From Aquiflexum lacus (GTDB taxonomy: Bacteria; Bacteroidota; Bacteroidia; Cytophagales; Cyclobacteriaceae), in the NCBI RefSeq assembly GCF_015476655.1, contig NZ_JABFHF010000019.1, positions 1 through 64,000 of the forward strand: a stretch of DNA of 64,000 nucleotides, read 5' to 3'. The notes beneath the pieces were generated by a model. That model searched no databases. It had not been told where the DNA came from and saw only the letters and a list, made by a program, of their open reading frames with translations. Position numbers and translations under genes: made by a program. The number at the start of each line of letters is the position of its first letter. Positions within the stretch are counted from its first letter, which is position 1. Of the stretch, positions 1 through 10,059 are shown one piece after another.

Positions 1-1
1 T

Positions 2-205
2 AATCCAGGATTTACAACTCGTCAAAGAGGCTGGGGTCTTGGACTCACTTTGGCAAAAAGGATCATTGAAGGATATCATGATGGCAAAATATTTGTAAAA
101 AATTCTGAACCTGGTAAAGGCACAACATTCAGAATTGTACTCAATGGAACCAAAGAAGGAATTTCCGGATTCAAGAGAGAAGATTTTTTGGGACAAAAAG
201 CCTAA
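2..205 (+). CDS. Sensor histidine kinase, C-terminal end (partial)
   Basis: Only the last 67 codons lie in the window; the gene runs in from the left edge. The peptide carries the glycine-rich G2 box of the HATPase_c fold (RGWGLGLTLAKRI), then the usual closing strands of the ATP-binding domain (KNSEPGKGTTFRIVL). This is the end of the catalytic domain of a two-component histidine kinase. About 20 residues follow the domain, ending FLGQKA. The sensor part and any partner regulator cannot be seen. prfC follows after about 120 nt with its own promoter-like box. Confidence 0.85.
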   Translation, partial: NPGFTTRQRGWGLGLTLAKRIIEGYHDGKIFVKNSEPGKGTTFRIVLNGTKEGISGFKREDFLGQKA

Positions 206-284
206 TTCAAATTCCTAACCATAGCACCTTGTCGTATATAATTGATTAAAGTTTCATAACCTTCCAACCTACAAATTAAAACCT

Positions 285-292
285 TACCTTTG
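285..292 (+). promoter_or_regulatory. Probable -7 promoter box of prfC
   Basis: TACCTTTG fits the Bacteroidota -7 consensus TAnnTTTG. It lies 32 nt before the prfC ATG, which leaves a short leader. I see no clear TTTG -33 box at the expected 19-21 nt spacing, so the call rests on the -7 element and its position. Confidence 0.45.
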
Positions 293-324
293 CAGCCTGA
301 AAAATTACAGAATCAGTAAATTAC

Positions 325-1905
325 ATGAGCCTGACCAAAGAAATTCAAAAAAGGAGAACATTTGCCATCATCGCCCACCCCGATGCCGGAAAGACAACAC
401 TGACCGAAAAATTATTGCTTTTTGGGGGGGCAATCCAGACTGCTGGCGCCGTCAAGTCCAACAAAATAGATACTGCCACCAAGTCAGATTGGATGGAAAT
501 TGAAAAACAAAGAGGCATTTCAGTAGCTACTTCGGTGATGGGATTTGAATATAAAGGGGTCAAAATCAATTTATTGGATACCCCTGGTCACCAGGACTTT
601 GCGGAAGACACCTACAGGACTTTGACAGCAGTGGATTCGGTCATAATGGTTATTGACTGCGTGAAAGGTGTTGAAATCCAGACCGAAAAACTCATGGAAG
701 TCTGCCGTATGAGAAATACACCTGTAATTTGCTTCATCAATAAACTGGATCGGGAAGGCAGAGATCCTTACGAATTGTTGGATGAGGTGGAAGAAAAACT
801 CAATATTCAAGTTAGGCCTTTGTCATGGCCGATCGGAATGGGAAAAGGCTTTAAGGGTGTTTATAATCTTTATGATAAGAAACTGAATCTTTTTACGCCC
901 AGCCAAAGAAAATTAAGCGATGCAAGGGAGACTTTCGATAACCTCGATAACGAAGAATTAGATAAGCTGATAGGAACAACCAACGCCAATCAGCTCAGAG
1001 AAGATGTGGAATTAATTGAAGGTGTATATCCGGATTTTGACCCAAAAGAATATTTAGAAGGGAAAATTGCTCCGGTATTTTTTGGTTCAGCGGTGAACAA
1101 CTTCGGTGTAAATGAAATGCTCGATACATTTATCAAAATTGCACCTACCCCGAAAAGTAGACATACAGAAGAAAGAGAAGTGTTGCCTGAAGAACCTAAA
1201 TTCTCAGGTTTTGTATTCAAAATCCATGCAAACATGGACCCCAATCATAGAAACAGAATTGCATTCCTGCGCATTTGTTCAGGAAAATTTGAAAGAAACA
1301 AACCCTATAACCACGTTCGCGGGCCAAAACCTTTAAGATTTTCCAATGTAACCCAATTTATGGCCCAGGACAGGGAAATTGTGGATGAAGCTTTCCCAGG
1401 AGATATTGTAGGCCTTTTTGATACAGGAAACCTCAAAATTGGAGATACCCTTACAGAAGGCGAAAACATGACTTTCAAAGGAATCCCAAGTTTTTCTCCC
1501 GAAATTTTCAAAGAGGTAATCAACAAAGATGCTATGAAAACCAAGCAATTGGAGAAAGGGCTGAAACAGTTGATGGAAGAAGGAGTCGCCCAATATTTTA
1601 CCTATGAAATGGGAAATAGAAAGGTTGTTGGAACAGTGGGACAATTGCAGTTTGAGGTCATTCAATTCAGATTGAAAAATGAATACAATGCCTCTGTGGA
1701 GTTTGCACCAATGAACCTGTACAAAGCCTGCTGGATCAGCAGTAAGGACAAAAAGCAGTTGGATGAATTCGTAAGATCAAAAAATCGGCATATTGCCTAT
1801 GATAAGGATGGGAAATTAGTCTTTATGGCCGAATCCAAATCCTGGCTTCAAATGGTGCAGGAAAACTATCCTGAAATTGAATTCCATTTCACTTCTGAGT
1901 TTTAA
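325..1905 (+). CDS. prfC: Peptide chain release factor 3 (RF3)
   Basis: A translational GTPase of 526 residues, the normal RF3 length. RF3 is known to release RF1/RF2 from the ribosome after termination. The G1 loop AHPDAGKT is at residues 17-24, the G3 motif DTPGHQDF near residue 85 and G4 NKLD near residue 139. The start region ([20 protein letters not shown]) and the [11 protein letters not shown] segment are typical of RF3 rather than EF-G. It appears monocistronic: an inverted repeat follows the stop codon, and the next gene is 126 nt away. Confidence 0.97.
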   Translation: MSLTKEIQKRRTFAIIAHPDAGKTTLTEKLLLFGGAIQTAGAVKSNKIDTATKSDWMEIEKQRGISVATSVMGFEYKGVKINLLDTPGHQDFAEDTYRTLTAVDSVIMVIDCVKGVEIQTEKLMEVCRMRNTPVICFINKLDREGRDPYELLDEVEEKLNIQVRPLSWPIGMGKGFKGVYNLYDKKLNLFTPSQRKLSDARETFDNLDNEELDKLIGTTNANQLREDVELIEGVYPDFDPKEYLEGKIAPVFFGSAVNNFGVNEMLDTFIKIAPTPKSRHTEEREVLPEEPKFSGFVFKIHANMDPNHRNRIAFLRICSGKFERNKPYNHVRGPKPLRFSNVTQFMAQDREIVDEAFPGDIVGLFDTGNLKIGDTLTEGENMTFKGIPSFSPEIFKEVINKDAMKTKQLEKGLKQLMEEGVAQYFTYEMGNRKVVGTVGQLQFEVIQFRLKNEYNASVEFAPMNLYKACWISSKDKKQLDEFVRSKNRHIAYDKDGKLVFMAESKSWLQMVQENYPEIEFHFTSEF

Positions 1906-1913
1906 CAAAAAAA

Positions 1914-2008
1914 TCCCACAAAGAAACTGAGACACAAAGTTTTGGTTTGTTTAAATTTAGTAATCAATTAAATCAAATTTTCCTTCGTGACTTTGTGTCT
2001 TTGTGGGA
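1914..2008. repeat. Inverted repeat built from a dispersed CTTTGTG-type motif
   Basis: The left arm at 1915-1939 has CCCACAAAG, a 7-nt insertion, then GACACAAAG. The right arm at 1990-2007 reads ACTTTGTGTCTTTGTGGG, its near complement. The pair could fold in the prfC-to-pseudouridine synthase gap and may end prfC transcription. The same sequence family occurs at 39181-39205 and 54997-55017, so this is a dispersed repeat rather than a gene-specific terminator. Confidence 0.6.
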
Positions 2009-2031
2009 GGAAAACCTTTCGGTCAATAAAT

Positions 2032-2766
2032 ATGAAAAAGAAACCCTTCAATGTTGTTTATGAAGACAATCACCTATTGGTAGTCAATAAGGCTGCGGGT
2101 ATTTTGGTTCAGGGTGACAAAACAAAAGACAAAACCCTTACAGACTATTGCAGGGACTACATCAAAAAAAAATACGATAAACCGGGAGATGTATTTCTTC
2201 ATCCAGTCCACAGATTAGATAGGCCGGTAAGCGGCCTCGTAGTATTTGCCCGTACTTCCAAAGGTTTGGAAAGGATGATGGAGCTTTTTCGCAAACGTGA
2301 AATCCACAAGGTCTATTGGGCGATTGTCAAATCCAAACCTAAAGAGGAAATTGGAAAACTGACGCATTATCTGGTAAAAGATGAACAACGCAACGTGGTG
2401 ACTGCATACGAAAAGGAAGTAGACGGTTCTCAGAAAGCCGAATTGAATTATAAAAGAATGGGTAAACTCAATGACCATTGGTTGGTAGAAGTAAGACCTG
2501 TTTCAGGGCGCCCACATCAAATCAGAGTTCAATTGGCCAGCATAGGATGTCCTATTCGAGGTGATTTGAAATATGGTTTTTCCAAAGCTAATCCGGATGC
2601 CAGTATCAATTTGCATGCTTTCCATTTGGTATTTGTCCACCCGATCAAAAAAGAAAAACTATACCTCCGCGCTGCATTACCCGAAGAACCATTCTGGGAA
2701 CAGTATTTGGAATTTGAACCGCATAAGGGAAAGGATCAACATATTGACAACAGTTACAGTGGTTAG
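2032..2766 (+). CDS. RluA-family RNA pseudouridine synthase
   Basis: A protein of 244 residues that converts uridine to pseudouridine in rRNA or tRNA. The family motif HRLDRPVSGL is at residues 60-69, with the catalytic Asp at residue 63. The later GRPHQIRVQLA block is the RluA-family motif III. The frame is open 15 codons further upstream, but that stretch is the dispersed CTTTGTG repeat. I therefore start at the ATG followed by KKKPFNVVYEDNHLLVVNK, where family similarity begins. There is no S4 domain. Which uridine is modified cannot be told from sequence; the C-terminal part resembles TruC/RluA-like enzymes. Confidence 0.9.
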   Translation: MKKKPFNVVYEDNHLLVVNKAAGILVQGDKTKDKTLTDYCRDYIKKKYDKPGDVFLHPVHRLDRPVSGLVVFARTSKGLERMMELFRKREIHKVYWAIVKSKPKEEIGKLTHYLVKDEQRNVVTAYEKEVDGSQKAELNYKRMGKLNDHWLVEVRPVSGRPHQIRVQLASIGCPIRGDLKYGFSKANPDASINLHAFHLVFVHPIKKEKLYLRAALPEEPFWEQYLEFEPHKGKDQHIDNSYSG

Positions 2767-2844
2767 ATCTTGAAAAACTTACCCTTGGCAGATTCAAATC
2801 ATAGTTTCATTCTTCAATTTAGTTTATTAAACCACTCCAAAATT

Positions 2845-3345
2845 ATGAAAAGCCACCTGATTCTTATCATTTTATTTCTAGCAATGTTTTCTTGTGAATC
2901 CAGTCAGGAACCAAAAACAATCTATATTGTAAGACATGCTGAGAAATTATTGAGTGGAGACGATCCTGAATTGAGTGTTGCAGGAACTGTAAGATCCAAA
3001 AAACTTGCTCAAATTCTTGAAGAGAAAGATATCCAGCATATTTACAGCACCAACACCATCAGAACAAAAGCTACTGTTCAGTCTTTGGCCGATAAACTGG
3101 GAATAACAATTGAGATATATGATGTCAAAAATCATGATGACCTTGTTAAAAATTTGAGAAAAAATAAAGGCGATGCCCTTGTGGTCGGGCACAGCAATTC
3201 TATTCAAAATGTTGTCAATTATTTTGTGGGATCCGAGGAAAAATACCCAGAACTTGAAGATATTGAGTATGATTATATTTTTGTAGTGGATTTATTCAAA
3301 GATGGAGGTTCCAAGGTAAAAAGGGCTATCTACAAAGAATTTTAA
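2845..3345 (+). CDS. Histidine phosphatase family lipoprotein (SixA-like)
   Basis: A protein of 166 residues. A short hydrophobic signal peptide ends at a lipobox-like MFSC (Cys17), so it is probably a lipid-anchored envelope protein. The mature part has the RHG-type motif VRHAEK (Arg30, His31 phospho-acceptor), a second Arg at about 73 and the second core His in VVGHSN (His116). This is the phosphoglycerate mutase/SixA fold, a phosphatase acting on an unknown small molecule or phosphoprotein. An in-frame upstream TTG at 2770 would put 25 non-signal residues before the signal, so the ATG at 2845 is preferred. Confidence 0.82.
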   Translation: MKSHLILIILFLAMFSCESSQEPKTIYIVRHAEKLLSGDDPELSVAGTVRSKKLAQILEEKDIQHIYSTNTIRTKATVQSLADKLGITIEIYDVKNHDDLVKNLRKNKGDALVVGHSNSIQNVVNYFVGSEEKYPELEDIEYDYIFVVDLFKDGGSKVKRAIYKEF

Positions 3346-3600
3346 AATTTAGTATCAGCTTTTTAACAAAAAAGTTAGTACACAAATATTTGAGTTAGTT
3401 ACAATATCGACTCATATTATCGTCGATGTTCCCAGCCGACCGCAAGTCAGGCAACTTTTAGCACATGCAGCAGGGCAAATTAGATTACCGGCATTATAGC
3501 AGATATTCATTCTTTTCGATATGTTGAATTGAGAATATTCACAATGATTCGATTTTATTTTGGTGATTTTTTGATAACTTGAAAACAAAAATTTTTCGTT

Positions 3601-5169
3601 ATGAATAGGTCATTAAGCCTAAATAGGTTAAAAGAAAGTCAGGAAAAAATCTGGGACGTAGCAATTATTGGAGGAGGAGCCTCGGGCTTCGGTGTGGCAT
3701 TGGATGCCTTGTCCCGCGGCCTATCAGTTGTTTTATTGGATAAATCCGATTTTGCCAAAGGCACATCTAGCAGAAGTACAAAACTGCTGCATGGTGGTGT
3801 CCGCTACTTGGCACAGGGAGATGTTGGACTAGTGTTGGAAGCACTGAAGGAAAGAGGAAGGCTTTTGGCAAATGCTCCCCACCTTACCTACAACCAGCCA
3901 TTTATCATACCGATTTATACTTGGTTTGATAAACTTCAATACAGTGTAGGGCTTAAGCTTTACGATTGGATGGCAGGAAAATGGCGTCTGGGAAAATCCA
4001 AATTTATCAATAAAAAAGAAACCATTGCCAGACTTCCCCAAATCAATCAGGATGGACTGAAAGGCGGAGTGGTTTATCACGATGGTCAGTTTGACGATGC
4101 CAGAATGATCATTGCCGTTGCCCAGACTTGTGATGAGTTGGGTGGATGCGTCCTCAATTATGCAAAAGTGACAGGCTTGACCAAGGACGAAAATGGAAAA
4201 GTAAACGGACTGATGTTCGATGATCAGATTGGGAATAACCATTTTCAAATCAAAGCAAAAATGGTGGTCAATGCTACCGGTGTTTTTGCTGACAAAATCC
4301 TGCAAATGGACCAACCTGGAGTTAGAAAAAGCATCCAACCAAGTCAGGGAATTCATCTTGTCTTTGATCAATCTTTTCTTGGTGGAAAAGATGCCTTGAT
4401 GATTCCAAAAACCTCTGATGGCAGAGTGCTCTTTGCCGTTCCTTGGCAGGGGAAACTGGTAGTCGGTACCACAGATACCCTTGTGGACAAAGCCAAACTC
4501 GAACCTGAAGCTTTGGAAAAAGAGATCAATTTTGTGCTTGAAACGGCACAAGCTTACTTGACCAAAAAACCTTTGAGATCGGATGTTTTATCCGTTTTTG
4601 CTGGTTTAAGACCATTGGCAGCTCCAAAAGAAAAGGGTGCTAAAACCAAAGAAATTTCAAGAAGCCATAAAGTAATTGTTTCAGACTCTAATTTGGTTAC
4701 CATTACAGGCGGAAAATGGACCACTTTTAGAAAAATGGGGGAAGATACAGTAGATTATTTCACTAAAGTCACCGGTGAATCCATGAAAGCCAGTAAGTCT
4801 GCCGATCAAAAACTCCATGGTTTTACAGAAAATCCAGAGGAAGGGCACATGTCTGTTTATGGCTCGGATGCCTCTCAGATCAAGTTCATGATTAAAGATC
4901 ATCCTGATTGGGCTGAAAAATTGCACCCTAACCATACCTATACTGTAGCAGAACTGATTTGGATGGTGAGAAATGAAATGGCTGTAACACTCGAGGACAT
5001 CCTGTCGCGAAGATTCCGAATCTTGCTTTTGGATGCAAAAGCAGCTAAAGAAATGGGGCCAAAGATAGCTAGGTTAATGGCTAATGAAATGGGACATGGA
5101 GAAGAATGGATTGCAACAGAGTTGGAAGAATTTGAAAAAACAGTCAATAAATACATCATAACCCAATAA
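3601..5169 (+). CDS. glpD: Glycerol-3-phosphate dehydrogenase (FAD)
   Basis: A membrane-associated flavoprotein of 522 residues that oxidises sn-glycerol-3-phosphate to dihydroxyacetone phosphate and feeds electrons to quinone. The dinucleotide-binding GGGASG is at residues 24-29. It is followed by the family signatures [18 protein letters not shown] and, further on, VVGTTDT and [10 protein letters not shown]. It is the first gene of glpD-glpK-glpF; glpK starts 2 nt after its stop. A 255-nt gap before it holds no other gene, so the operon promoter should lie there. Confidence 0.96.
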   Translation: MNRSLSLNRLKESQEKIWDVAIIGGGASGFGVALDALSRGLSVVLLDKSDFAKGTSSRSTKLLHGGVRYLAQGDVGLVLEALKERGRLLANAPHLTYNQPFIIPIYTWFDKLQYSVGLKLYDWMAGKWRLGKSKFINKKETIARLPQINQDGLKGGVVYHDGQFDDARMIIAVAQTCDELGGCVLNYAKVTGLTKDENGKVNGLMFDDQIGNNHFQIKAKMVVNATGVFADKILQMDQPGVRKSIQPSQGIHLVFDQSFLGGKDALMIPKTSDGRVLFAVPWQGKLVVGTTDTLVDKAKLEPEALEKEINFVLETAQAYLTKKPLRSDVLSVFAGLRPLAAPKEKGAKTKEISRSHKVIVSDSNLVTITGGKWTTFRKMGEDTVDYFTKVTGESMKASKSADQKLHGFTENPEEGHMSVYGSDASQIKFMIKDHPDWAEKLHPNHTYTVAELIWMVRNEMAVTLEDILSRRFRILLLDAKAAKEMGPKIARLMANEMGHGEEWIATELEEFEKTVNKYIITQ

Positions 5170-5171
5170 CC

Positions 5172-6671
5172 ATGAGCCAAAAAGAACAATACATCATGGC
5201 GCTGGACCAAGGAACAACCAGCTCCAGATCTATTATTTTTAACAAAAAAGGTCAGATAGTCTCTGTAGCTCAAAAAGATTTCAAGCAATACTTTCCTAAA
5301 TCAGGTTGGGTAGAGCATGACCCGCAGGAAATCTGGACAAGTCAATCTGCTGTACTGATAGAATCTCTTGCTAATGAGGGTATCAAAGCCAGTGATATCG
5401 CTGCGATTGGGATTACTAATCAAAGGGAAACAACAATTCTATGGGATAGAAAAAACGGAAAACCTATATACAACGCCATAGTCTGGCAGGATCGTAGGAC
5501 TTCAGCTTATTGTGACAAATTGAAAGCAACAGGGAAAGCAGAAATGATTACATCAAAAACCGGTTTGATTATAGATGCCTACTTTTCTGCAACCAAAATC
5601 AAATGGATACTGGATAATGTGGAAGGTGCTAGGGATAAAGCTGATAAAGGAGAATTGGCGTTTGGTACAGTGGACACTTGGTTGGTATGGAAACTTACCG
5701 GTGGAAAACATCACCTCACCGATATAACCAATGCCAGCAGGACAATGATTTATAATATCCATAATAAGGAATGGGACAAAGAGTTGTTGGATTTATTCGG
5801 AATCCCGAAATCCATCCTGCCTGAGGTCAAATCAAGCTCAGAAGTGTATGGAGAAACAACAGGGGACATTCTATCAGTCAAAATCCCAATAGCGGGAATT
5901 GCAGGAGATCAGCAGGCAGCACTTTTTGGCCAACTCTGCACACAACCCGGCATGACAAAAACTACTTATGGTACGGGTTGCTTTTTGGTAATGAACACAG
6001 GAGAGAAACCTGTAAAATCCAACAACAGATTATTAACAACTGTGGCATGGGAAGTGAATGGGAAAGTGAATTATGCATTGGAGGGATCGGTTTTTATAGG
6101 AGGTGCTGCCATTCAATGGCTGAGAGATGGCATAGAGTTTTTTGGGCATGCCAAAGAGAGTGAAAAATTAGCAATCAGCTTAGAGGACAATGATGGAGTT
6201 TATTTTGTACCTGCCTTGGCAGGACTTGGTGCACCACATTGGGATCAGGATGCCAGAGGAGCATTTTTTGGTATTACAAGAGGAACCACCATCGCGCATA
6301 TGACCCGTGCTGCATTGGAAGCCATCGCCTATCAGGTCTATGATGTACTCAAAGCCATGGAAAAAGATAGTGGTGAACCTACCAAGGAACTCCGCGTAGA
6401 TGGCGGTGCCACAGCGAATAACTTCCTGATGCAATTCCAATCAGATATCTTGGATTGCAAAATTACCAGACCAAAAATTATCGAAACTACAGCTATTGGA
6501 GCTGCATTTTTGGCCGGATTAGCCGTTGGGTTTTGGAAAGATGAAGAAGAACTCAAATCACTATGGGAGGCAGACAAAAGTTTTGAACCAAAGATGAACA
6601 AAGATAAAGTGGAAAAATATTTACATTTTTGGCACAAAGCAGTTGAAAGGTCTAAAAACTGGGTAGAATAA
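5172..6671 (+). CDS. glpK: Glycerol kinase
   Basis: A protein of 499 residues that phosphorylates glycerol to sn-glycerol-3-phosphate, the substrate of the upstream GlpD. It is an FGGY-family kinase. The phosphate-binding start [13 protein letters not shown] is at about residues 11-23, and the FGGY signature regions (TYGTGCF, and GLGAPHWD followed by [12 protein letters not shown]) are complete, as is the C-terminal [16 protein letters not shown]. It lies 2 nt after glpD and 1 nt before glpF, so translation is probably coupled. Confidence 0.97.
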   Translation: MSQKEQYIMALDQGTTSSRSIIFNKKGQIVSVAQKDFKQYFPKSGWVEHDPQEIWTSQSAVLIESLANEGIKASDIAAIGITNQRETTILWDRKNGKPIYNAIVWQDRRTSAYCDKLKATGKAEMITSKTGLIIDAYFSATKIKWILDNVEGARDKADKGELAFGTVDTWLVWKLTGGKHHLTDITNASRTMIYNIHNKEWDKELLDLFGIPKSILPEVKSSSEVYGETTGDILSVKIPIAGIAGDQQAALFGQLCTQPGMTKTTYGTGCFLVMNTGEKPVKSNNRLLTTVAWEVNGKVNYALEGSVFIGGAAIQWLRDGIEFFGHAKESEKLAISLEDNDGVYFVPALAGLGAPHWDQDARGAFFGITRGTTIAHMTRAALEAIAYQVYDVLKAMEKDSGEPTKELRVDGGATANNFLMQFQSDILDCKITRPKIIETTAIGAAFLAGLAVGFWKDEEELKSLWEADKSFEPKMNKDKVEKYLHFWHKAVERSKNWVE

Positions 6672-6672
6672 T

Positions 6673-7425
6673 ATGGATGCATTTGTAGCAGAATTTGTAG
6701 GTACCTCCCTGCTGATTACCATGGGTTCGGGAGTAGTAGCAAATGTGGTATTGAAAGGTACAAAAGGAAACAATAGTGGCTGGATCGTGATAACAACTGC
6801 ATGGGCTTTAGGCGTATTTATAGGAGTAGTGGTGGCCGGTCCCTACAGCGGTGCACATCTCAATCCAGCTGTAAGTATTGGTTTGGCCATTGCCGGGTAT
6901 TTTGAATGGGCTATGGTACCCAGTTATGTCCTGGCCCAAATCTTGGGTGCCATGTTTGGTGCCACGATATCTTGGTTAGTATACAAAGATCATTTTGATG
7001 CAACAGAAGAGGCAGGTCTCAAATTCGCTCCATTCGGAACTGCGCCTGCTATCAGAAACCTCCCCTCTAATCTCTTTTCCGAAATCATCGGAACTTCCGT
7101 TTTGATTATTGTGATTCTTTATTCAACAAATCCTGTGATACAATATACCGACGGGGAGGAAATCCCGATAGGCCTTGGCGCACTTGGGGCTTTGCCTGTC
7201 GCATTTTTGGTTTGGGTAATCGGCTTGTCACTTGGAGGCACAACAGGATACGCCATCAATCCGGCCCGGGATTTTGGTCCTAGACTGATGCACCAATTGC
7301 TCCCGATCAAAGGAAAGGGAACAAGTGATTGGGCCTACAGTTGGGTACCTATCTTGGGACCAATCATTGGAGCTTCTATGGCTGCTGGGATTTACTTATT
7401 GTTGGGAGCTGGGGGAATGGTTTAA
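6673..7425 (+). CDS. glpF: Glycerol uptake facilitator (aquaglyceroporin)
   Basis: A six-helix MIP channel of 250 residues. The two pore loops carry NPA at residues 64-66 (SGAHLNPAVS) and NPARD at residues 196-200 (GYAINPARDFGPR). The Asp after the second NPA is typical of glycerol facilitators rather than pure water channels. It lies one base after the glpK stop, so import, phosphorylation and oxidation of glycerol sit in one operon. A palindromic repeat overlaps its stop codon and may end the transcript. Confidence 0.95.
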   Translation: MDAFVAEFVGTSLLITMGSGVVANVVLKGTKGNNSGWIVITTAWALGVFIGVVVAGPYSGAHLNPAVSIGLAIAGYFEWAMVPSYVLAQILGAMFGATISWLVYKDHFDATEEAGLKFAPFGTAPAIRNLPSNLFSEIIGTSVLIIVILYSTNPVIQYTDGEEIPIGLGALGALPVAFLVWVIGLSLGGTTGYAINPARDFGPRLMHQLLPIKGKGTSDWAYSWVPILGPIIGASMAAGIYLLLGAGGMV

Positions 7426-7520
7426 TGGAACACTGATGACAATGATTGGGCTGATTTTCGCTGATTTTTTATCTGCGAAAATCTGCTACATCTGCGTTAT
7501 CAGCGTTATCAGCGTTCCAT
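7425..7520. repeat. Nested palindromic repeat after glpF
   Basis: Outer arms of 16 nt at 7425-7440 and 7505-7520 pair at 14 positions. Inner 9-nt arms GATTTTCGC (7453-7461) and GCGAAAATC (7475-7483) are perfect. The loop contains several GCTGAT/ATCTGC/ATCAGCG words. The left arm begins on the last base of the glpF stop. It looks like a REP-type element of the kind common in Bacteroidota, and it may also act as the glp operon terminator. Confidence 0.65.
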
Positions 7521-7583
7521 TGTATTTCGATAAGCGGTGATTTATTATTTACTAAGTTTCTGAAACAGCAACTTAATTCATTC

Positions 7584-8789
7584 ATGAATATGAATTTCAA
7601 TAAAATCATAGCAGTACTGTTTCTCTTTGCATTTTCCTGTAGTCAAAAAGAAGATTCCGATTATTCAACCGAAAAATATCCCTTCCAAATCATCCCGACT
7701 GACAGCATCACAGTCGATAATATTTTGGCAGCTTTGTTCCTATTTCAAAATGTCAATAAAGAACATATATTTTTCAGGGATGCTGGTGCTTCCAAAATAT
7801 TTGTATTTGATAGAAGCGGAAACCTTGTGAATGACTGGACAAAATCGGGAGATGTTCCCGGTGCATTTAGCATGATAGCCGATAACCTGGTGCTCACTTC
7901 AAAAGGAGACATTGTTGTTTCAGATAATCTGAATGGAGTAAAAGTATTCAGCTTAGATGGTACCTTGTTACTGGATGGCAAACCTTTTCAATATCAGACA
8001 GGAATCTATGGAGATGTCAAGCTTTTCAGAAAATCACAGGTCATCAGAAAATCAGGACATGATTATTTATTGCACCATCTGGATTTGATGGATGAGGTGC
8101 AAACCATCGGGGAAAGCTTTTACAAAAGAAGAAAAAACCTGCTTTTGACAAGCCTGAGTACCGGTGAAAGCAGCCAACATTTATATTTTCCAACAGAAAG
8201 TAAATTCTACCAATCCGGTAAGGCTTTTCCATTTGAGGACTTCAGACCGGCATTTTATTTTGAAGAAGAGGAGTCCAAATTATACCTGATATTCCAAAAT
8301 GAACCTGTACTCTATGAGTATGACTGGTCTGGATATGAACCTAAACTCACGAATCACAACAGGTTAGATTTGGAAGGTTTTCATGAACATGAAGGCTGGG
8401 ATTACAACCAAATTCCCTATGGAAAATTAAATACGGAAAACTTGGACAGCCATTATTCCTCAAAGATTTACAGTTTGGAAAAAGTCGGAGATTATTTTTT
8501 GATCAATTATAAACCTGGCCCCCCTAAGTCTGATGTCGAAAAATGGAAGCATGCATTTTCCAAAGATGCTCCTAAAAATCTTAAGGAAGAATATCTCCAA
8601 AAAGCTGAACCGAGAACGGTAGTGGTTAAAGATGGCGAAATCATCAGCCAAGGAATCCATCATCCTAAAATGCACTACGACAGTTACGGCGTGATCGATG
8701 ATGAAATCTGGTGGATGAAGCCTCTCAACAAGGATAAAGAAGATGAGTCCTACACCATATACAAAGGCAAACTGAAGGAAATAATGTGA
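7584..8789 (+). CDS. Lipoprotein, probably beta-propeller (DUF4221/6-bladed type)
   Basis: A protein of 401 residues. The signal peptide ends in the lipobox FAFSC (Cys19), so it is probably lipid-anchored in the envelope. The sequence has short propeller-like blades (KIFVFDRSGNLVNDW, then GDVPGAF, then KVFSLDGTLLLDGK). These fit the 6-bladed beta-propeller/DUF4221 lipoproteins common in this phylum. No catalytic motif is visible. A second in-frame ATG two codons in is an equally good start. It follows the glp operon across a palindromic repeat and is probably transcribed alone. Confidence 0.7.
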   Translation: MNMNFNKIIAVLFLFAFSCSQKEDSDYSTEKYPFQIIPTDSITVDNILAALFLFQNVNKEHIFFRDAGASKIFVFDRSGNLVNDWTKSGDVPGAFSMIADNLVLTSKGDIVVSDNLNGVKVFSLDGTLLLDGKPFQYQTGIYGDVKLFRKSQVIRKSGHDYLLHHLDLMDEVQTIGESFYKRRKNLLLTSLSTGESSQHLYFPTESKFYQSGKAFPFEDFRPAFYFEEEESKLYLIFQNEPVLYEYDWSGYEPKLTNHNRLDLEGFHEHEGWDYNQIPYGKLNTENLDSHYSSKIYSLEKVGDYFLINYKPGPPKSDVEKWKHAFSKDAPKNLKEEYLQKAEPRTVVVKDGEIISQGIHHPKMHYDSYGVIDDEIWWMKPLNKDKEDESYTIYKGKLKEIM

Positions 8790-8813
8790 TTTTGGGGATT
8801 ATAATCCCTAAAT

Positions 8814-9094
8814 ATGCATATCACTAGAATCCTTGAGGAAAAGCTAGCTGCAAAAGTAGATTGGAAAAAAGCCCTGATTTTGCTTGGTCCCCGGGAAATC
8901 TACCTTGGTCAATAGATTGGCCCGTGATCTTGATCCTGACTTTCTTTTTTTGAATGGGGATGAAATCCAAATGGAATCCTAAAGCCAAAGGAAAAATCCC
9001 TAACTCATTTATCGAAACCTATATTCCCAAGACTGTAAAAATCATACATCGGGAAAACTTTTGGGAGTGGTTGGGGGCTTATCCTTACAGTTGA
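8814..9094 (+). pseudogene. Decayed AAA/DUF4143-type ATPase
   Basis: The first part reads HITRILEEKLAAK...ALILLGPR, the start of the AAA_14/DUF4143 ATPases. At the P-loop a few bases are missing, and the frame resumes with KSTLVNRLARDLDPDFLFLN. About 280 codons are then gone. The sequence jumps to KWNPKAKGKIPNSFIETY and ends in the typical tail VIHRENF-like KIIHRENFWEWL before TGA. This is an internally deleted, frameshifted remnant. A 14-nt palindrome (8795-8808) lies just before it. The region from 9095 to the next gene (270 nt) shows nothing I can name. Confidence 0.75.
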
Positions 9095-9364
9095 ATATGA
9101 AAAAATTTCCCCCATCTAGGCATAGAGTTGACTTTCAGTGGTGGCTGGGTGTAGCCCCGTACAGATGTACACATAAAATACAACTTATCAAGATGTTACA
9201 TTACCTTTAAAACCCCGATCAACCACACTTAATTTCTTAACCGTTTTTAAACTAATTATTCTTTTTGAAAATAATTGGCTTTAAATTGTAGCAGATTGAA
9301 AGTTAAATTCGTACTGGCATAAAAATCAATTTTAAATTTTCCAGCATTAATAACAATTTAACTC

Positions 9365-9856
9365 ATGTATTGCAGAACAACTGATAAATCAACTTTATTG
9401 AAATCTAGCCCAAGATACATCAAGATTGTCATTTTGTTGTTCTGTTTGGCATGTGTCAATTCGCCCGGTCCGGAGGATTGTATAGGTCAAGAAATAGAAT
9501 CGGATTCGTTTTGGGTATATGAAGGTACATGCCTTAAAAATTCCGAATTGGGATTGGATGAAGATGGAGTCCGGAAAGTCACAAAGGAAGAACAATACAA
9601 GGTTTTTTCAGAATGTTTACCGGACAATCCCGAAGTTGATTTTAACACAAGTTATGTAATAGTCATCAAAGTGCCTCCAAGGAATTCTTTCCCATTTATA
9701 CAGGAGATTAAACTTATTGAAAACTGTGACAAGCAATTCAAAATTGAAATTGAAATTATTGAAACGATGTTTCAAGAAGCTAATGTATTCAAATTTGCAT
9801 TTGTCACCTTACCTGTTGAAATCCCTGAACCTAAAATTGAAATAATATGGCTTTAA
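9365..9856 (+). CDS. Hypothetical lipoprotein
   Basis: A protein of 163 residues that I do not recognise. A hydrophobic stretch at about residues 20-30 ends in FCLAC, a good lipobox, so it is probably lipid-anchored. The n-region before it is long (about 19 residues), so the true start may be internal. The mature part has three further cysteines in its N-terminal half and is otherwise acidic and beta-rich. It stands alone between a pseudogene and a repeat-flanked toxin-antitoxin pair, which suggests accessory content. Confidence 0.6.
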   Translation: MYCRTTDKSTLLKSSPRYIKIVILLFCLACVNSPGPEDCIGQEIESDSFWVYEGTCLKNSELGLDEDGVRKVTKEEQYKVFSECLPDNPEVDFNTSYVIVIKVPPRNSFPFIQEIKLIENCDKQFKIEIEIIETMFQEANVFKFAFVTLPVEIPEPKIEIIWL

Positions 9857-9989
9857 GATTACTCTTGAAAAGGGTACGCATGTAGGGATATCACATCTCT
9901 TTACTGTAAACCATAGATACCGGGAAACAGAAAAATGGGTTATATTACCTTCATATTCATTATAAAGGCGGTGTGATCAGAAGGCAGAT

Positions 9990-10050
9990 CAGGGTGGAGA
10001 GGTAGGAGAAGGGAGAAAGGACGGCAGAAGGATGAAAGTTGAAGGAACAA
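9990..10050 (+). repeat. Purine-rich low-complexity tract
   Basis: A strand-biased run of AGGAGAAGGGAGAAAGGA- and AAGGATGAAAGTTGAAGGA-type words in the gap before the toxin-antitoxin pair. Its reverse complement resembles the pyrimidine tract at 33431-33520, so the two look like copies of one simple repeat family. No coding potential. Confidence 0.5.
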
Positions 10051-10059
10051 TGAATTGCG

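Noticed and set aside
3420-3500. tRNA or small RNA remnant
   Set aside because: No cloverleaf arms or T-loop sequence could be formed; kept only as a low-interest observation.
3829-4551. A 240-codon open frame opposite glpD
   Set aside because: Antisense shadow of an intact glpD.
9130-9175. Short hairpin GGCTGGGTGTAGCC after the ATPase pseudogene as an IS end
   Set aside because: No matching second end and no transposase remnant nearby.
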